A DNA stretch of 64,000 bases, taken from positions 1 through 64,000 of the forward strand of contig NZ_MDZC01000036.1 in NCBI RefSeq assembly GCF_001816165.1, in the 5' to 3' direction. Below are positions 10,019 through 18,941 of the stretch, one piece after another. The position numbers and the translations under genes are program-made. Positions within the stretch are counted from its first letter, which is position 1. Each line of letters begins with the position of its first letter. The notes under the pieces are model-generated. The model searched no databases. It saw only the letters and a program-made list of their open reading frames with translations, and was not told the DNA's origin. Origin of the DNA: Hymenobacter glacialis. GTDB taxonomy: Bacteria > Bacteroidota > Bacteroidia > Cytophagales > Hymenobacteraceae.

Positions 10019-13000
10019 ATGAACACTCGACTACACTTTTCACCAATTCTGCTGCGCCTTCGGGGTCTGGCATTATTACCCGGGCTGCTGCTGTGCTTCT
10101 TGTGCAGCATCGGCACCGCCCAGGCCTCGGCCGCCCAGCCTGTGCTGGACCAGCCGGTTACGCTGCAAGTGCGTGAGGAGCGGATGGCATCGGTCCTGAG
10201 CAAGATTGAGGCGCAGACCAACGTGCGGTTTCAATACAGCCGCCAGCTCATCGGGGCCGGCCGCCGGGTGTCGGTGAACGCCGTGGGCCAGCCGCTGGCC
10301 GCGCTGCTGAACCAGCTGCTTGAGCCGTTGCAAATCAGCTACAAGCTGGTGAACGAAGGCATTATTCTGCGTCCGGCCACAGCGGTGGCTGCCCCGGCCG
10401 ACGCCACCGTGACGGGCCGCGTGGTAGACGAGAAAGGCGAGGGCCTGCCCGGCGTCAACGTCGTTATCAAAGGCGGCTCGGCGGGCACGCAGACGGACAT
10501 GGAAGGCAAGTTCACGCTGTCGGTGCCTGAGAATTCTACTTTAGTCTTCTCGTTTGTGGGCTACTCGTCGCAGGAAGTGGTAGTGGGCACCCAAACCACT
10601 CTTAACGTGGCGCTGGCACCCGATGCCAAAGCCCTGAGCGAAGTGGTGGTGGTGGGCTACGGCACCCAGCGCCGGCAGGACCTGACCGGCGCCGTGGCCC
10701 GCGTAGACGGTGCCGAGATTGTGAACCAGCCCGTGCAAACCCCCACCCAGGCCCTGCAGGGCAAGGTGGCCGGCGTGCAGATTATCAGCGACGGCACCCC
10801 CAACTCGCAGCCCAAGGTGCGCATCCGCGGCACGGGCACGCTGCTGGGCGGCGCCGAACCGCTCTACGTAGTGGACGGCGTGCAAACCACCGACATCCGC
10901 AACCTGAGCAACGCTGACATTGCCAGCATTGACGTACTGAAAGACGCCTCAGCCGCCGCCATTTACGGCGTGCGCGGCGCCAACGGCGTCATCATTGTGA
11001 CCACCAAAAAGGGCGCGCTGGGCAAGCCGGTTCTGAACTACAGCGGCACGGTAGGCTTTAAGCAGGCCGCCAACCTGGTGGAGATGGCCGACGCCGGGCA
11101 GTACACGAGCTACATCAAAGACATTTCCCCGAACTCGGTGCTGCCGGCGTCTACGACCTCGACGGACTTCTACGATGCCATTCTGAAGCGCGGTACTTTC
11201 CAGAACCACAACCTGGCCGTGTCGGGCGCTACGGACAACGTGCGCTACTACTTCTCGGGCAACCTGCTACAGGACGACGGCACGGTTATCGAAAACAAGT
11301 TTCAGCGCCTGACCGTGCGTTCCAACACCTCGTTTAGCCTCTCGGACAAGGTGACGATTAGCTCGCAGGCCTCGTTCAGCCATGCCGAAACCCGCGACGT
11401 GAACATTGGCACGGCCTACAACAACGCCTACCGCGCGGCTCCCATCGTTCCGGCCAAGCAAAACGGGCTGTACGGCAACACTTCGGCCCTGGGCAACGTG
11501 GGCAACCCGGTACTCGACATTGAGAAAAACGACAATAAGTCGCTGGAAAACCGTCTGCAGGGCAACATAGGAATCGATATTCGCCCCGTGGACGGCCTGA
11601 CCCTGCGCTCGGCCATCAACGTGGACCTCAACTCCGACAACCGCCGCGTCTACGACTACCAGTACTTCGACGACGCCAACACGTTTCTTACCGTGGGGGG
11701 TAGCCAGCGCAGGCTTTTCAGTACTCTGGGCGTAACCCAGGTAAACGGCAACCGCTACCTGTGGGAGAACACCGCCACCTACCAGCGCACCTACAACGAG
11801 AAGCACAACCTGACGCTGCTGGCCGGCACCGTGGTGGAAGAAGGCCTGCGCAACCAGTTTTCGGGCTCGCGCAACAATGTACCCGCCAACCCCGACCTGT
11901 GGTACCTGAACACCGGCGACCCCACCACGGCCGTGAACGACGCCGGCGCGGCCAAAGACCGCCGCTTGTCGCTGCTGGGCCGCGTGAACTACGCCTACAA
12001 CAACCGCTACCTGCTCACCACCAACCTGCGCTACGATGGCACGTCGAAGTTCAACCGGGACGAGCGGTTCGGCTTTTTCCCCTCGCTGGGCGTGGGCTGG
12101 GTGGTATCGGAAGAAAACTTCCTGAAAGACAACTCCAAGCTTAGCTTCCTGAAGCTGCGCGCCAGCTACGGCCAGCTCGGCAACGACCAGATTCCGCCCG
12201 ACTCCTACATCCTGACGACCGACGCCAACATTCCCTACGTCTTTGGTGGCCAGCCCGGTGGCCCGCCCCCCTTGCCCACGCAGGGCAGCGCCATCACGCA
12301 GATTAAGGACCGCAACGTGCGCTGGGAAACCACCACGGAGTACGACGCCGCCATTGAATTCGGCTTCCTGGACAACCGCCTAACCGGTGAGGTAACGTAC
12401 TACGATAAGACGACCACCGACGCCCTGATTCCGGTGAACATCCCGGCCATTTTTGGCGACCCCGAAAACCAGTACATCACCAACGCCGCCGACATCACCA
12501 ACCGCGGCGTGGAAGCGGCCCTGAACTGGCGCCAGAACATTGGCGGCGGCGACTGGAGCTACAACCTCGGTGCCAACGTGACCTTCAACAAAAACCGCAT
12601 TGCCAACCTCAACGGCGGCCAGGCCCTGTTTGGGGGCTACAACGGCGTGACCAAGTCCGACAATGGCGTGGCCGCTGGCAGCTTCTTCCTGCTCAAGAGC
12701 ATTGGCGTGTACCAGAGCGCCGACGAGATTGCGGCGTCGCCCAAGTCCGACTTCAACCCCCAGGTGGGCGACCTGAAGTACGAGGATACCGACGGCGACG
12801 GCCGCATCACGCTGCTCGACCGCCGCTTCTATGGTTCGTACCAGCCGCCAGTGTACTACGGCATCAACGGCGGGCTGAATTTCCGCAACGTGGACTTCTC
12901 GTTCGTGTTCTCGGGCAACCTGAATAACGACGTGTATAACGCCAAAAAGCAGGCCCGCACCAACGTGCTCAACAACGTGGAAGCCAGCTTCGCCAACGAC

Positions 13001-13324
13001 CGGTTCCGGGCCGGCAATCCGTCCAACACCACCCCCAGCAGCCTGAAGGAAGGCATGCCGAACTCGACCTACTTCCTGGAGTCGGGCTCGTACCTGCGCC
13101 TCACCAACGTGGTGCTGGGCTACACGCTGCCAGCCACCATCCTGGAGCGGGCCCGCCTCACCTCGGTGCGCGTGTTTGCGGCCGCCCAGAACGTGTTTAC
13201 GGTTACCAACTACACGGGCTTCACGCCGGAGCTGGCCGGTGGCCCGCTCGATTCGGGCATTGAACTCAACACCTACCCCACCAGCCGCACCGTGACCATG
13301 GGGCTGAACATCACCTTCAAATAA
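10019..13324 (+). CDS. SusC/RagA-family TonB-dependent receptor with STN signalling domain
   Basis: 1101 residues. A signal peptide ends near AQASA (about residue 38). An STN (secretin/TonB short N-terminal) domain covers about 45-118, a carboxypeptidase-like regulatory domain about 128-205 (VTGRVVDEKGEGLPGVNVVIKG), and the plug about 210-330 (SEVVVVGYGTQRRQDLTGAV, then IDVLKDASAAAIYGVRGANGVIIVTT). The 22-strand barrel follows and ends with a typical beta-strand (TVTMGLNITFK). It imports oligosaccharides across the outer membrane together with the SusD lipoprotein 9 nt downstream. The STN domain is what lets a SusC signal to a FecR, and the FecI/FecR pair sits just upstream. Confidence 0.96.
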   Translation: MNTRLHFSPILLRLRGLALLPGLLLCFLCSIGTAQASAAQPVLDQPVTLQVREERMASVLSKIEAQTNVRFQYSRQLIGAGRRVSVNAVGQPLAALLNQLLEPLQISYKLVNEGIILRPATAVAAPADATVTGRVVDEKGEGLPGVNVVIKGGSAGTQTDMEGKFTLSVPENSTLVFSFVGYSSQEVVVGTQTTLNVALAPDAKALSEVVVVGYGTQRRQDLTGAVARVDGAEIVNQPVQTPTQALQGKVAGVQIISDGTPNSQPKVRIRGTGTLLGGAEPLYVVDGVQTTDIRNLSNADIASIDVLKDASAAAIYGVRGANGVIIVTTKKGALGKPVLNYSGTVGFKQAANLVEMADAGQYTSYIKDISPNSVLPASTTSTDFYDAILKRGTFQNHNLAVSGATDNVRYYFSGNLLQDDGTVIENKFQRLTVRSNTSFSLSDKVTISSQASFSHAETRDVNIGTAYNNAYRAAPIVPAKQNGLYGNTSALGNVGNPVLDIEKNDNKSLENRLQGNIGIDIRPVDGLTLRSAINVDLNSDNRRVYDYQYFDDANTFLTVGGSQRRLFSTLGVTQVNGNRYLWENTATYQRTYNEKHNLTLLAGTVVEEGLRNQFSGSRNNVPANPDLWYLNTGDPTTAVNDAGAAKDRRLSLLGRVNYAYNNRYLLTTNLRYDGTSKFNRDERFGFFPSLGVGWVVSEENFLKDNSKLSFLKLRASYGQLGNDQIPPDSYILTTDANIPYVFGGQPGGPPPLPTQGSAITQIKDRNVRWETTTEYDAAIEFGFLDNRLTGEVTYYDKTTTDALIPVNIPAIFGDPENQYITNAADITNRGVEAALNWRQNIGGGDWSYNLGANVTFNKNRIANLNGGQALFGGYNGVTKSDNGVAAGSFFLLKSIGVYQSADEIAASPKSDFNPQVGDLKYEDTDGDGRITLLDRRFYGSYQPPVYYGINGGLNFRNVDFSFVFSGNLNNDVYNAKKQARTNVLNNVEASFANDRFRAGNPSNTTPSSLKEGMPNSTYFLESGSYLRLTNVVLGYTLPATILERARLTSVRVFAAAQNVFTVTNYTGFTPELAGGPLDSGIELNTYPTSRTVTMGLNITFK

Positions 13325-13333
13325 CCTACGCCG

Positions 13334-14887
13334 ATGAACCCTCATATCTCCGCCATTTCCCGCCGCGCCGGCACGGCCGCGCTGGCTTTGTCGCTGGCCA
13401 TGGTCAGTGGCTGCAAAGACTTTCTGGACGTGGCCCCGCAGGGCCAGCTCAGCAGCGAAACCATTGACCCCGCTACCGCTCAAAAGCTGGTCGACGGCGT
13501 ATACAATAGCCTGTACCTGGGCGGTTTCGGCCCCGACACCCACGGCCTGCAGTTTGTCATCCTCACCGACATTGCCTCCGACGACTCGGACAAGGGCAGC
13601 TCGCCGAACGACTACGGCGATGCCCTGCGGGTAGACAACTTCACGTTGAACTCGTCGAACAGCAACGTGAACAACGTGTGGAACGGCTATTACCAGGGCA
13701 TCTCCCGCGCCAACCAGGCCCTCGACAAAATCGCGCTCAGCGCTTCGTCTGATGCGGAAAAGAACCGCCTGCTGGGCGAAGTACGCTTTCTGCGCGGCTA
13801 CTTCTACTTCAACCTAGTGCGCCTGTTTGGCGGCGTGCCCAAGCTCGACCGGGTGCCGCAGGCGTCGGAAATAAACAGCGCCGAGTTCCAGACCCGGGCC
13901 TCCGCGGCCGACATCTACGCCTTCATCATCGAAGACCTGCGGTTTGCCGTGGACAACCTGCCGCAGAAGGGTGACCCCCAAACCCAGACCGGCCGCGCCA
14001 ACAAGGCGGCTGCCCAGGGCATGCTGGCCAAGGTGTACCTCTACCAGAAAAACTACCAGCAGGCCTTTGCGCTCAGCAACGAGATTGTGACCGGCAAGTC
14101 GGGCGCCTACGCCCTGTATCCCACCTACGCCGACATCTGGCGCACGCCGGGTGCCAATAGCTCGGAGTCCATTTTTGAGATACAGACCGGCGTGAACGCG
14201 GCCTGCAACAACTCGGCGGTGAACCTCTATGTTGTGAGCCAGGGCCCCCGTGCCGGCGGCAAGCGCGGCTGGTCCGACCTGGGCTTCGGTTTCAATACCC
14301 CCACCGTGCAGCTGGCCAACGCCTACGAGGCCGGCGACGTGCGCCGGGCCGGTACCATCATCTTCATTCAGCCCACGGCACCCGCCGGACAGCGCTCCAC
14401 TGGCACCGTGCTTTGGGACGGCTTCCGCATTCCGAGCCAGGACTCAGTGGAGAACTCGCGCTACAGCTACAAGGCCTACCACAGCCGCACCCGGGAAGCC
14501 AACTGCGGCAACAACGACTACCTGCCCAAGAACATCCGTATCCTGCGTTACGCCGAAATCCTGCTCATCCGGGCCGAAGCCGCCCTGCAAACCGGCAACG
14601 CCGCCACCGCGGCTGCCGACCTGCTGGCCGTGCGCACCCGCGCCGGCCTGGGCGCCAAAGCCGCCACGCTGGAAAACATCTGGGCCGAGCGCCGGGTGGA
14701 GCTGGCCCTGGAGCACGACCGGTTCTTCGACTTGGTGCGTCAGGAAAGCGTGACGCCGGGCCGCATCGTGCCCATTTTCGCAGCGCAGGGCAAAACCTTT
14801 GTTAAGGGCAAAAACGAGGTATTTCCCATTCCGCAACCCCAAATTGACTTGAGCGGCGGCCGTTTGGCGCAGAACCCGGGGTATTAA
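13334..14887 (+). CDS. SusD/RagB-family glycan-binding outer-membrane lipoprotein
   Basis: 517 residues. A lipoprotein signal sequence ends at the lipobox VSGC (Cys at about 27) followed by KDFLDVAPQG, a classic SusD beginning. The TPR-like helical body has LRGYFYFNLVRLFGGVPKL (about 155-175). The C-terminus has FFDLVRQ and a FPIPQPQIDL...LAQNPGY ending found throughout the family. It binds glycan at the cell surface and lids the SusC transporter encoded 9 nt upstream. Sequence alone does not give the ligand; the GH144-like and GH3 enzymes downstream suggest beta-glucan. Confidence 0.96.
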   Translation: MNPHISAISRRAGTAALALSLAMVSGCKDFLDVAPQGQLSSETIDPATAQKLVDGVYNSLYLGGFGPDTHGLQFVILTDIASDDSDKGSSPNDYGDALRVDNFTLNSSNSNVNNVWNGYYQGISRANQALDKIALSASSDAEKNRLLGEVRFLRGYFYFNLVRLFGGVPKLDRVPQASEINSAEFQTRASAADIYAFIIEDLRFAVDNLPQKGDPQTQTGRANKAAAQGMLAKVYLYQKNYQQAFALSNEIVTGKSGAYALYPTYADIWRTPGANSSESIFEIQTGVNAACNNSAVNLYVVSQGPRAGGKRGWSDLGFGFNTPTVQLANAYEAGDVRRAGTIIFIQPTAPAGQRSTGTVLWDGFRIPSQDSVENSRYSYKAYHSRTREANCGNNDYLPKNIRILRYAEILLIRAEAALQTGNAATAAADLLAVRTRAGLGAKAATLENIWAERRVELALEHDRFFDLVRQESVTPGRIVPIFAAQGKTFVKGKNEVFPIPQPQIDLSGGRLAQNPGY

Positions 14888-14888
14888 T

Positions 14889-14987
14889 TTTTCACCGCAG
14901 AAGACGCGGAGGGTTTCGCAGAAGGACCGCAGAGGACGTTCTTCTGCGGTCCTTCTGCAAAACCCTCCGCGTCTTCTGCGGTGAAAA
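14889..14987. repeat. Long inverted repeat (CACCGCAGAAGACGC palindrome)
   Basis: Near-perfect palindrome with two ~48-nt arms (14889-14936 and 14940-14987) and only a few mismatches. It contains CACCGCAGAAGACGCGGAGG and its complement. It fills almost the whole spacer between susD and the GH144-like gene, ending 14 nt before that start codon. It resembles dispersed intergenic palindromes of Bacteroidota rather than a terminator, as no T-run follows. As RNA it would form a very stable hairpin that could alter mRNA stability or expression of the downstream enzymes (inference). Confidence 0.85.
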
Positions 14988-15000
14988 CTGACTTTAAATT

Positions 15001-16371
15001 ATGACCGCCAGACTCCTTCTCCTTTTTCTCCTGTTCCCCGGCCTGCTCCTGGCCCAGCAGAAGCCTGCGCCGAAAAAAGCCCCGGCCAAAACCGTGGGTT
15101 TCGACCCCACCAAGCGCCCGCGTAACCTCACCGACAACCAGCTGCTGGACCTGGTGCAACGCCAGACGTTCCGGTACTTCTGGGACTTTGGGCACCCGGT
15201 GTCGGGCATGGCGCGCGAGCGCAGCAACGTGGCTTACGACTACGGCAACGAGGTGGTGACCACCGGCGGCACCGGCTTCGGCATCATGGCCATCATCGTG
15301 GCCGCCGAGCGCGAGTGGATAACCCGGGAGCAGGCGGCGGCGCGCATCTACAAAATGGTGCGTTTTCTGGAGAAGGCCGACTCGTACCACGGCGTGTTTC
15401 CACATTGGTTGAACGGGGCCACGGGCAAGACTATTAAGTTTGGGGCGAAAGACGATGGCGGCGACGTGGTGGAAACCTCTTTCCTGATGGAGGGCCTGAT
15501 TTGTGCCCGCCAGTACTTCACCGCCGACACGCCCCTGGAGCGCGACGTGCGCAACCACATTGGCTGGATGTGGGAGAACGTGGAGTGGAACTGGCAAACC
15601 CAGGGCGGCCAGAACGTGCTGTACTGGCACTGGAGCCCCAACAACGGCTGGAGCATGAACCACCAGATTCACGGCTGGAACGAGAGCCTGATAACCTACG
15701 TGCTGGCCGCGTCCTCGCCCAAATACGGCATCGAGAAGCCGGTGTATGACCAGGGCTGGGCCGTGGGGCCGGCCTTCAAAAACGGCAAGGAATACTACGG
15801 CCTCAAGCTGCCGCTGGGGCCGGAGCTGGGCGGGCCGCTGTTTTTCTCGCACTATTCCTTCCTAGGCCTCAACCCCCGTGGCCTCAAAGACCAGTACGCC
15901 GACTACTGGCAGCAAAACCAAAACCACACGCTTATCAACTACGCATATTGCGTGGACAACCCCAAAAAATACAAGGGCTACGGCCCCAACACCTGGGGCC
16001 TCACCGCCTCCGACAGCCACCGGGGCTACGCTGCTCACAACCCCACCGAAGACTTGGGCGTGATTTCGCCCACTGCCGCGCTTTCGGCCATGCCCTACAC
16101 GCCGGAGCATTCCATGCGCGCCCTCAAGCACTTTTACTACGACCTGGGCGACAAAATCTGGGGCGAATACGGCTTCGTAGACGGCTTCAGCGAGCAGCAC
16201 AACTGGTACGCCAAATCCTACCTTGCCATCGACCAGGGCCCCATAGTGGGCATGATAGAAAACCACCGGACGGGCCTGCTCTGGAAGCTGTTCATGAGCT
16301 CACCCGACGTACAACGCGGCCTGACCAAGCTGGGGTTTGAAAGCCCGATGATTAAACCGGTTGCTAGATAA
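15001..16371 (+). CDS. GH144-like endo-beta-1,2-glucanase (glycoamylase-like domain)
   Basis: 456 residues with an N-terminal signal peptide (MTARLLLLFLLFPGLLLAQQ). The rest matches the pattern of the glycoamylase-like domain (PF10091) of GH144: LLDLVQRQTFRYFWDFGHP near residue 50, a TTGGTGFGIMAI segment near 85, GVFPHWLNG near 130, GDVVETSFLMEGL near 155, then NHTLINYAYC and DSHRGYAAHNP. The founding characterised member is the Chitinophaga pinensis beta-1,2-glucanase, an inverting endo-enzyme releasing sophoro-oligosaccharides. I infer this activity from family resemblance; relatives with other glucan specificity cannot be excluded. It lies between susCD and a GH3 exo-enzyme, as expected for a utilisation locus. 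Likely periplasmic. Confidence 0.85.
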   Translation: MTARLLLLFLLFPGLLLAQQKPAPKKAPAKTVGFDPTKRPRNLTDNQLLDLVQRQTFRYFWDFGHPVSGMARERSNVAYDYGNEVVTTGGTGFGIMAIIVAAEREWITREQAAARIYKMVRFLEKADSYHGVFPHWLNGATGKTIKFGAKDDGGDVVETSFLMEGLICARQYFTADTPLERDVRNHIGWMWENVEWNWQTQGGQNVLYWHWSPNNGWSMNHQIHGWNESLITYVLAASSPKYGIEKPVYDQGWAVGPAFKNGKEYYGLKLPLGPELGGPLFFSHYSFLGLNPRGLKDQYADYWQQNQNHTLINYAYCVDNPKKYKGYGPNTWGLTASDSHRGYAAHNPTEDLGVISPTAALSAMPYTPEHSMRALKHFYYDLGDKIWGEYGFVDGFSEQHNWYAKSYLAIDQGPIVGMIENHRTGLLWKLFMSSPDVQRGLTKLGFESPMIKPVAR

Positions 16372-16437
16372 AACGACATGCTCATCTGGCGTCTGCTTGC
16401 TCCTTTTCGCCCCATTCGCTTACCCTTGTTTCTTCCT

Positions 16438-18750
16438 ATGAAATTCATTCCTCTCGCCACGCTGGCCCTCTCGCTGGCCTGCGCCCCTGCCGCTCAGGCT
16501 CAGAAAAAAACAGCTCCGGCTTCCACGTCTGACCAGAAGATGAAGGCTTTCATCGACGACCTGATGGGTAAAATGACGCAGGACGAAAAAATAGGGCAGC
16601 TCAACCTTGTGTCGGTGGGGTTTGACGTGACCGGGCCGGTGGTAAGCAAGGACGTGGACGCCAACATCCGCAAGGGCCTGGTGGGCGGCGTGTTCAACAC
16701 CTTCACGCCCATTGCCGTGCGCAAGCTGCAGGAAATGGCCATAAAAGAGTCGCGGCTGCACATTCCGCTCATGTTTGGGTACGATGTCATCCACGGACAC
16801 CGCACCATATTCCCCATTCCGCTGGGTCTTTCGGCCAGCTGGGACATGGCAGCCGTGGAGCAAAGCGCCCGCATCGCGGCCGAAGAATCGACGGCGGACG
16901 GGCTCAACTGGGTATTTTCGCCCATGGTCGACATTGCCCGCGATGCCCGCTGGGGCCGCATTTCCGAAGGCGCCGGCGAAGACCCCTACCTGGGCTCCAG
17001 CATAGCCCAGGCCATGGTGCGCGGCTACCAGGGCCCGGGCAATGACCTCACCAAAGAAACCTCGGTGATGGCCTGCCTCAAGCACTTTGCCCTGTATGGC
17101 GCCGCCGAAGCCGGCCGCGACTACAACACCACCGACATGAGCCGCCAGCGCATGTACAACGAGTACATGCCGCCCTACAAGGCCGCCATCGACGCCGGCG
17201 TGGGCTCGGTGATGACGTCCTTCAACGACATCAACGGCGTGCCCGCCACCGGCAACAAGTGGCTGATGACCGACCTGCTGCGCAAGCAATGGGGTTTCAA
17301 TGGCTTTGTGGTGACGGACTACACGGCCATCAACGAGATGATGGAGCACGGCATGGGCAACGCAGCCCAGGTGTCGGCGCTGGCGCTGAACGCGGGCGTG
17401 GACCAGGACATGGTGGGTGAGATTTTCCTGAAAAACGTGGCCCAGAATGTCAAGTCCGGGGCAGTGTCCAAGGCCCAGCTCGATGCTGCCTGCCGCCGCA
17501 TTCTGGAAGCCAAGTACCGGCTGGGACTGTTCCAGGACCCCTACCGCAACGTGAGCCAGGAGCGCGCCACCGCCACGCTCATGAAGCCCGAGTTCCTGGC
17601 CGCCGCCCGCGACATTGCCCGCAAAAGCCTGGTGCTGCTGAAAAATGAGCGCAGCGCCCTGCCCCTGAAAAAAACCGGCAGCATTGCCCTCATCGGCCCG
17701 CTGGCCAACCGCCAGAAGGACGTCATTGGCAGCTGGAGCGGCGCCGGCGACTGGAAGCAGGCCGTGTCGGTGGAGCAGGGCCTGCGCGCCGCCGCCCCCG
17801 GCCTGAAAATCACCTACGCCAAAGGCGCCAACATTGCCGACGACGCCCAGATGCTGGAGCGCCTCAACGCCCACGGCGGCGAGCTGGAGCTGGACAAGCG
17901 CAGCTCCGAAGACATGATTAAAGAAGCCGTGCAGGTAGCCCAGGGCGCCGACGTGATAGTGGCCGTGGTGGGCGAAAGCCAGGGCATGACCGGCGAAGCC
18001 GCCAGCCGCGCCGACATCGGCCTGCCCGGCCAGCAGCTGGAGCTGCTCAAGGCCCTGAAGAAAACTGGCAAGCCGCTGGTGCTCGTGCTCATGAACGGCC
18101 GCCCCCTCACCCTAACTTGGGAAAACCAGAACGCCGACGCCATCCTCGAAACCTGGTTTGCGGGCACGCAGGCCGGTCACGCCATTGCCGACGTGCTGTT
18201 TGGTGCCTACAACCCCTCCGGCAAAATCACGGCCACCTTCCCGCAGGTGGTGGGCCAGGTGCCGCTCTACTACAACCACAAAAACACCGGCCGCCCCTAC
18301 GCCGGCACCGACAAGCTCGATAAGTACAAGTCGCGCTACCTCGACGTGAGCAACGAGCCGCTATACCCCTTCGGCTACGGTTTGAGCTACACCACTTTCA
18401 CTTACGGCAAACCCACGCTCAGCAAACCCTCCATCTCGCCCACCGAAACACTGGAAGTGAAGGTGACCGTGCAGAACACCGGCCAGTACGACGGCGAGGA
18501 AGTGGCCCAGCTCTACATCCGCGACATGGTGGGCTCCAGCAGCCGCCCCGTGAAGGAGCTAAAGGGTTTTCAGAAGGTGATGCTGAAGAAGGGAGAAAGC
18601 AAAACCCTCACCTTCCGCCTCGCACCCAACGACCTGAAGTTCTACAACAACGACCTGAAATGGGCCGCCGAGCCCGGCGACTTCAAGGTATTTGTGGGCG
18701 GCAACTCCCGCGACGTGCAGGAGGCCGGCTTCAAGCTGGCCGCGCAGTAG
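16438..18750 (+). CDS. bglX: Glycoside hydrolase family 3 beta-glucosidase (BglX-like)
   Basis: 770 residues from the ATG at 16438, chosen over 16378 because it begins a good signal peptide (MKFIPLATLALSLACAPAAQAQ). The GH3 N-terminal barrel has GLNWVFSPMVDIARDARWGRISEGAGEDPYLGS split over about 155-185 and CLKHFALYGAAEAGRDYN near 215. The catalytic nucleophile Asp is at about residue 294 (VVTDYTAI). The C-terminal GH3 domain and a fibronectin III-like end (about 660-760) complete the usual three-domain form. It removes glucose from the non-reducing end of beta-gluco-oligosaccharides in the periplasm. Next to a GH144-like enzyme, the likely substrates are sophorose-type oligosaccharides, as shown for a Bacteroides GH3 homologue. 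Confidence 0.93.
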   Translation: MKFIPLATLALSLACAPAAQAQKKTAPASTSDQKMKAFIDDLMGKMTQDEKIGQLNLVSVGFDVTGPVVSKDVDANIRKGLVGGVFNTFTPIAVRKLQEMAIKESRLHIPLMFGYDVIHGHRTIFPIPLGLSASWDMAAVEQSARIAAEESTADGLNWVFSPMVDIARDARWGRISEGAGEDPYLGSSIAQAMVRGYQGPGNDLTKETSVMACLKHFALYGAAEAGRDYNTTDMSRQRMYNEYMPPYKAAIDAGVGSVMTSFNDINGVPATGNKWLMTDLLRKQWGFNGFVVTDYTAINEMMEHGMGNAAQVSALALNAGVDQDMVGEIFLKNVAQNVKSGAVSKAQLDAACRRILEAKYRLGLFQDPYRNVSQERATATLMKPEFLAAARDIARKSLVLLKNERSALPLKKTGSIALIGPLANRQKDVIGSWSGAGDWKQAVSVEQGLRAAAPGLKITYAKGANIADDAQMLERLNAHGGELELDKRSSEDMIKEAVQVAQGADVIVAVVGESQGMTGEAASRADIGLPGQQLELLKALKKTGKPLVLVLMNGRPLTLTWENQNADAILETWFAGTQAGHAIADVLFGAYNPSGKITATFPQVVGQVPLYYNHKNTGRPYAGTDKLDKYKSRYLDVSNEPLYPFGYGLSYTTFTYGKPTLSKPSISPTETLEVKVTVQNTGQYDGEEVAQLYIRDMVGSSSRPVKELKGFQKVMLKKGESKTLTFRLAPNDLKFYNNDLKWAAEPGDFKVFVGGNSRDVQEAGFKLAAQ

Positions 18751-18783
18751 GTTTCCCGCAGCTGGTGAACTGGTTATTGCGCT

Positions 18784-18908
18784 GTCATGCTGACGAAGGA
18801 AGCATCCTGTCACTGGCGCACAAAACGCTCCTCGGTGACAATGTCCTTCGCTACACTCAGGATGACAACTGGCGCGGCAGAGATGCTTCGGCTGCGCTCA
18901 GCATGACG
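18784..18908. repeat. REP-like intergenic palindrome, composite copy (1 of 6)
   Basis: Outer arms GTCATGCTGA and CTCAGCATGAC enclose further partial arms: GAAGCATCCTGTCAC, then TGTCCTTCGCTACACTCAGGATGACA, then AGAGATGCTTCGGCTGCG. This copy therefore looks like two palindromes nested or fused. It lies between the convergent GH3 and porin genes. Confidence 0.8.
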
Positions 18909-18941
18909 TGCTTGTAAGTGCAGTTGCTATTGCGCAGCTGC

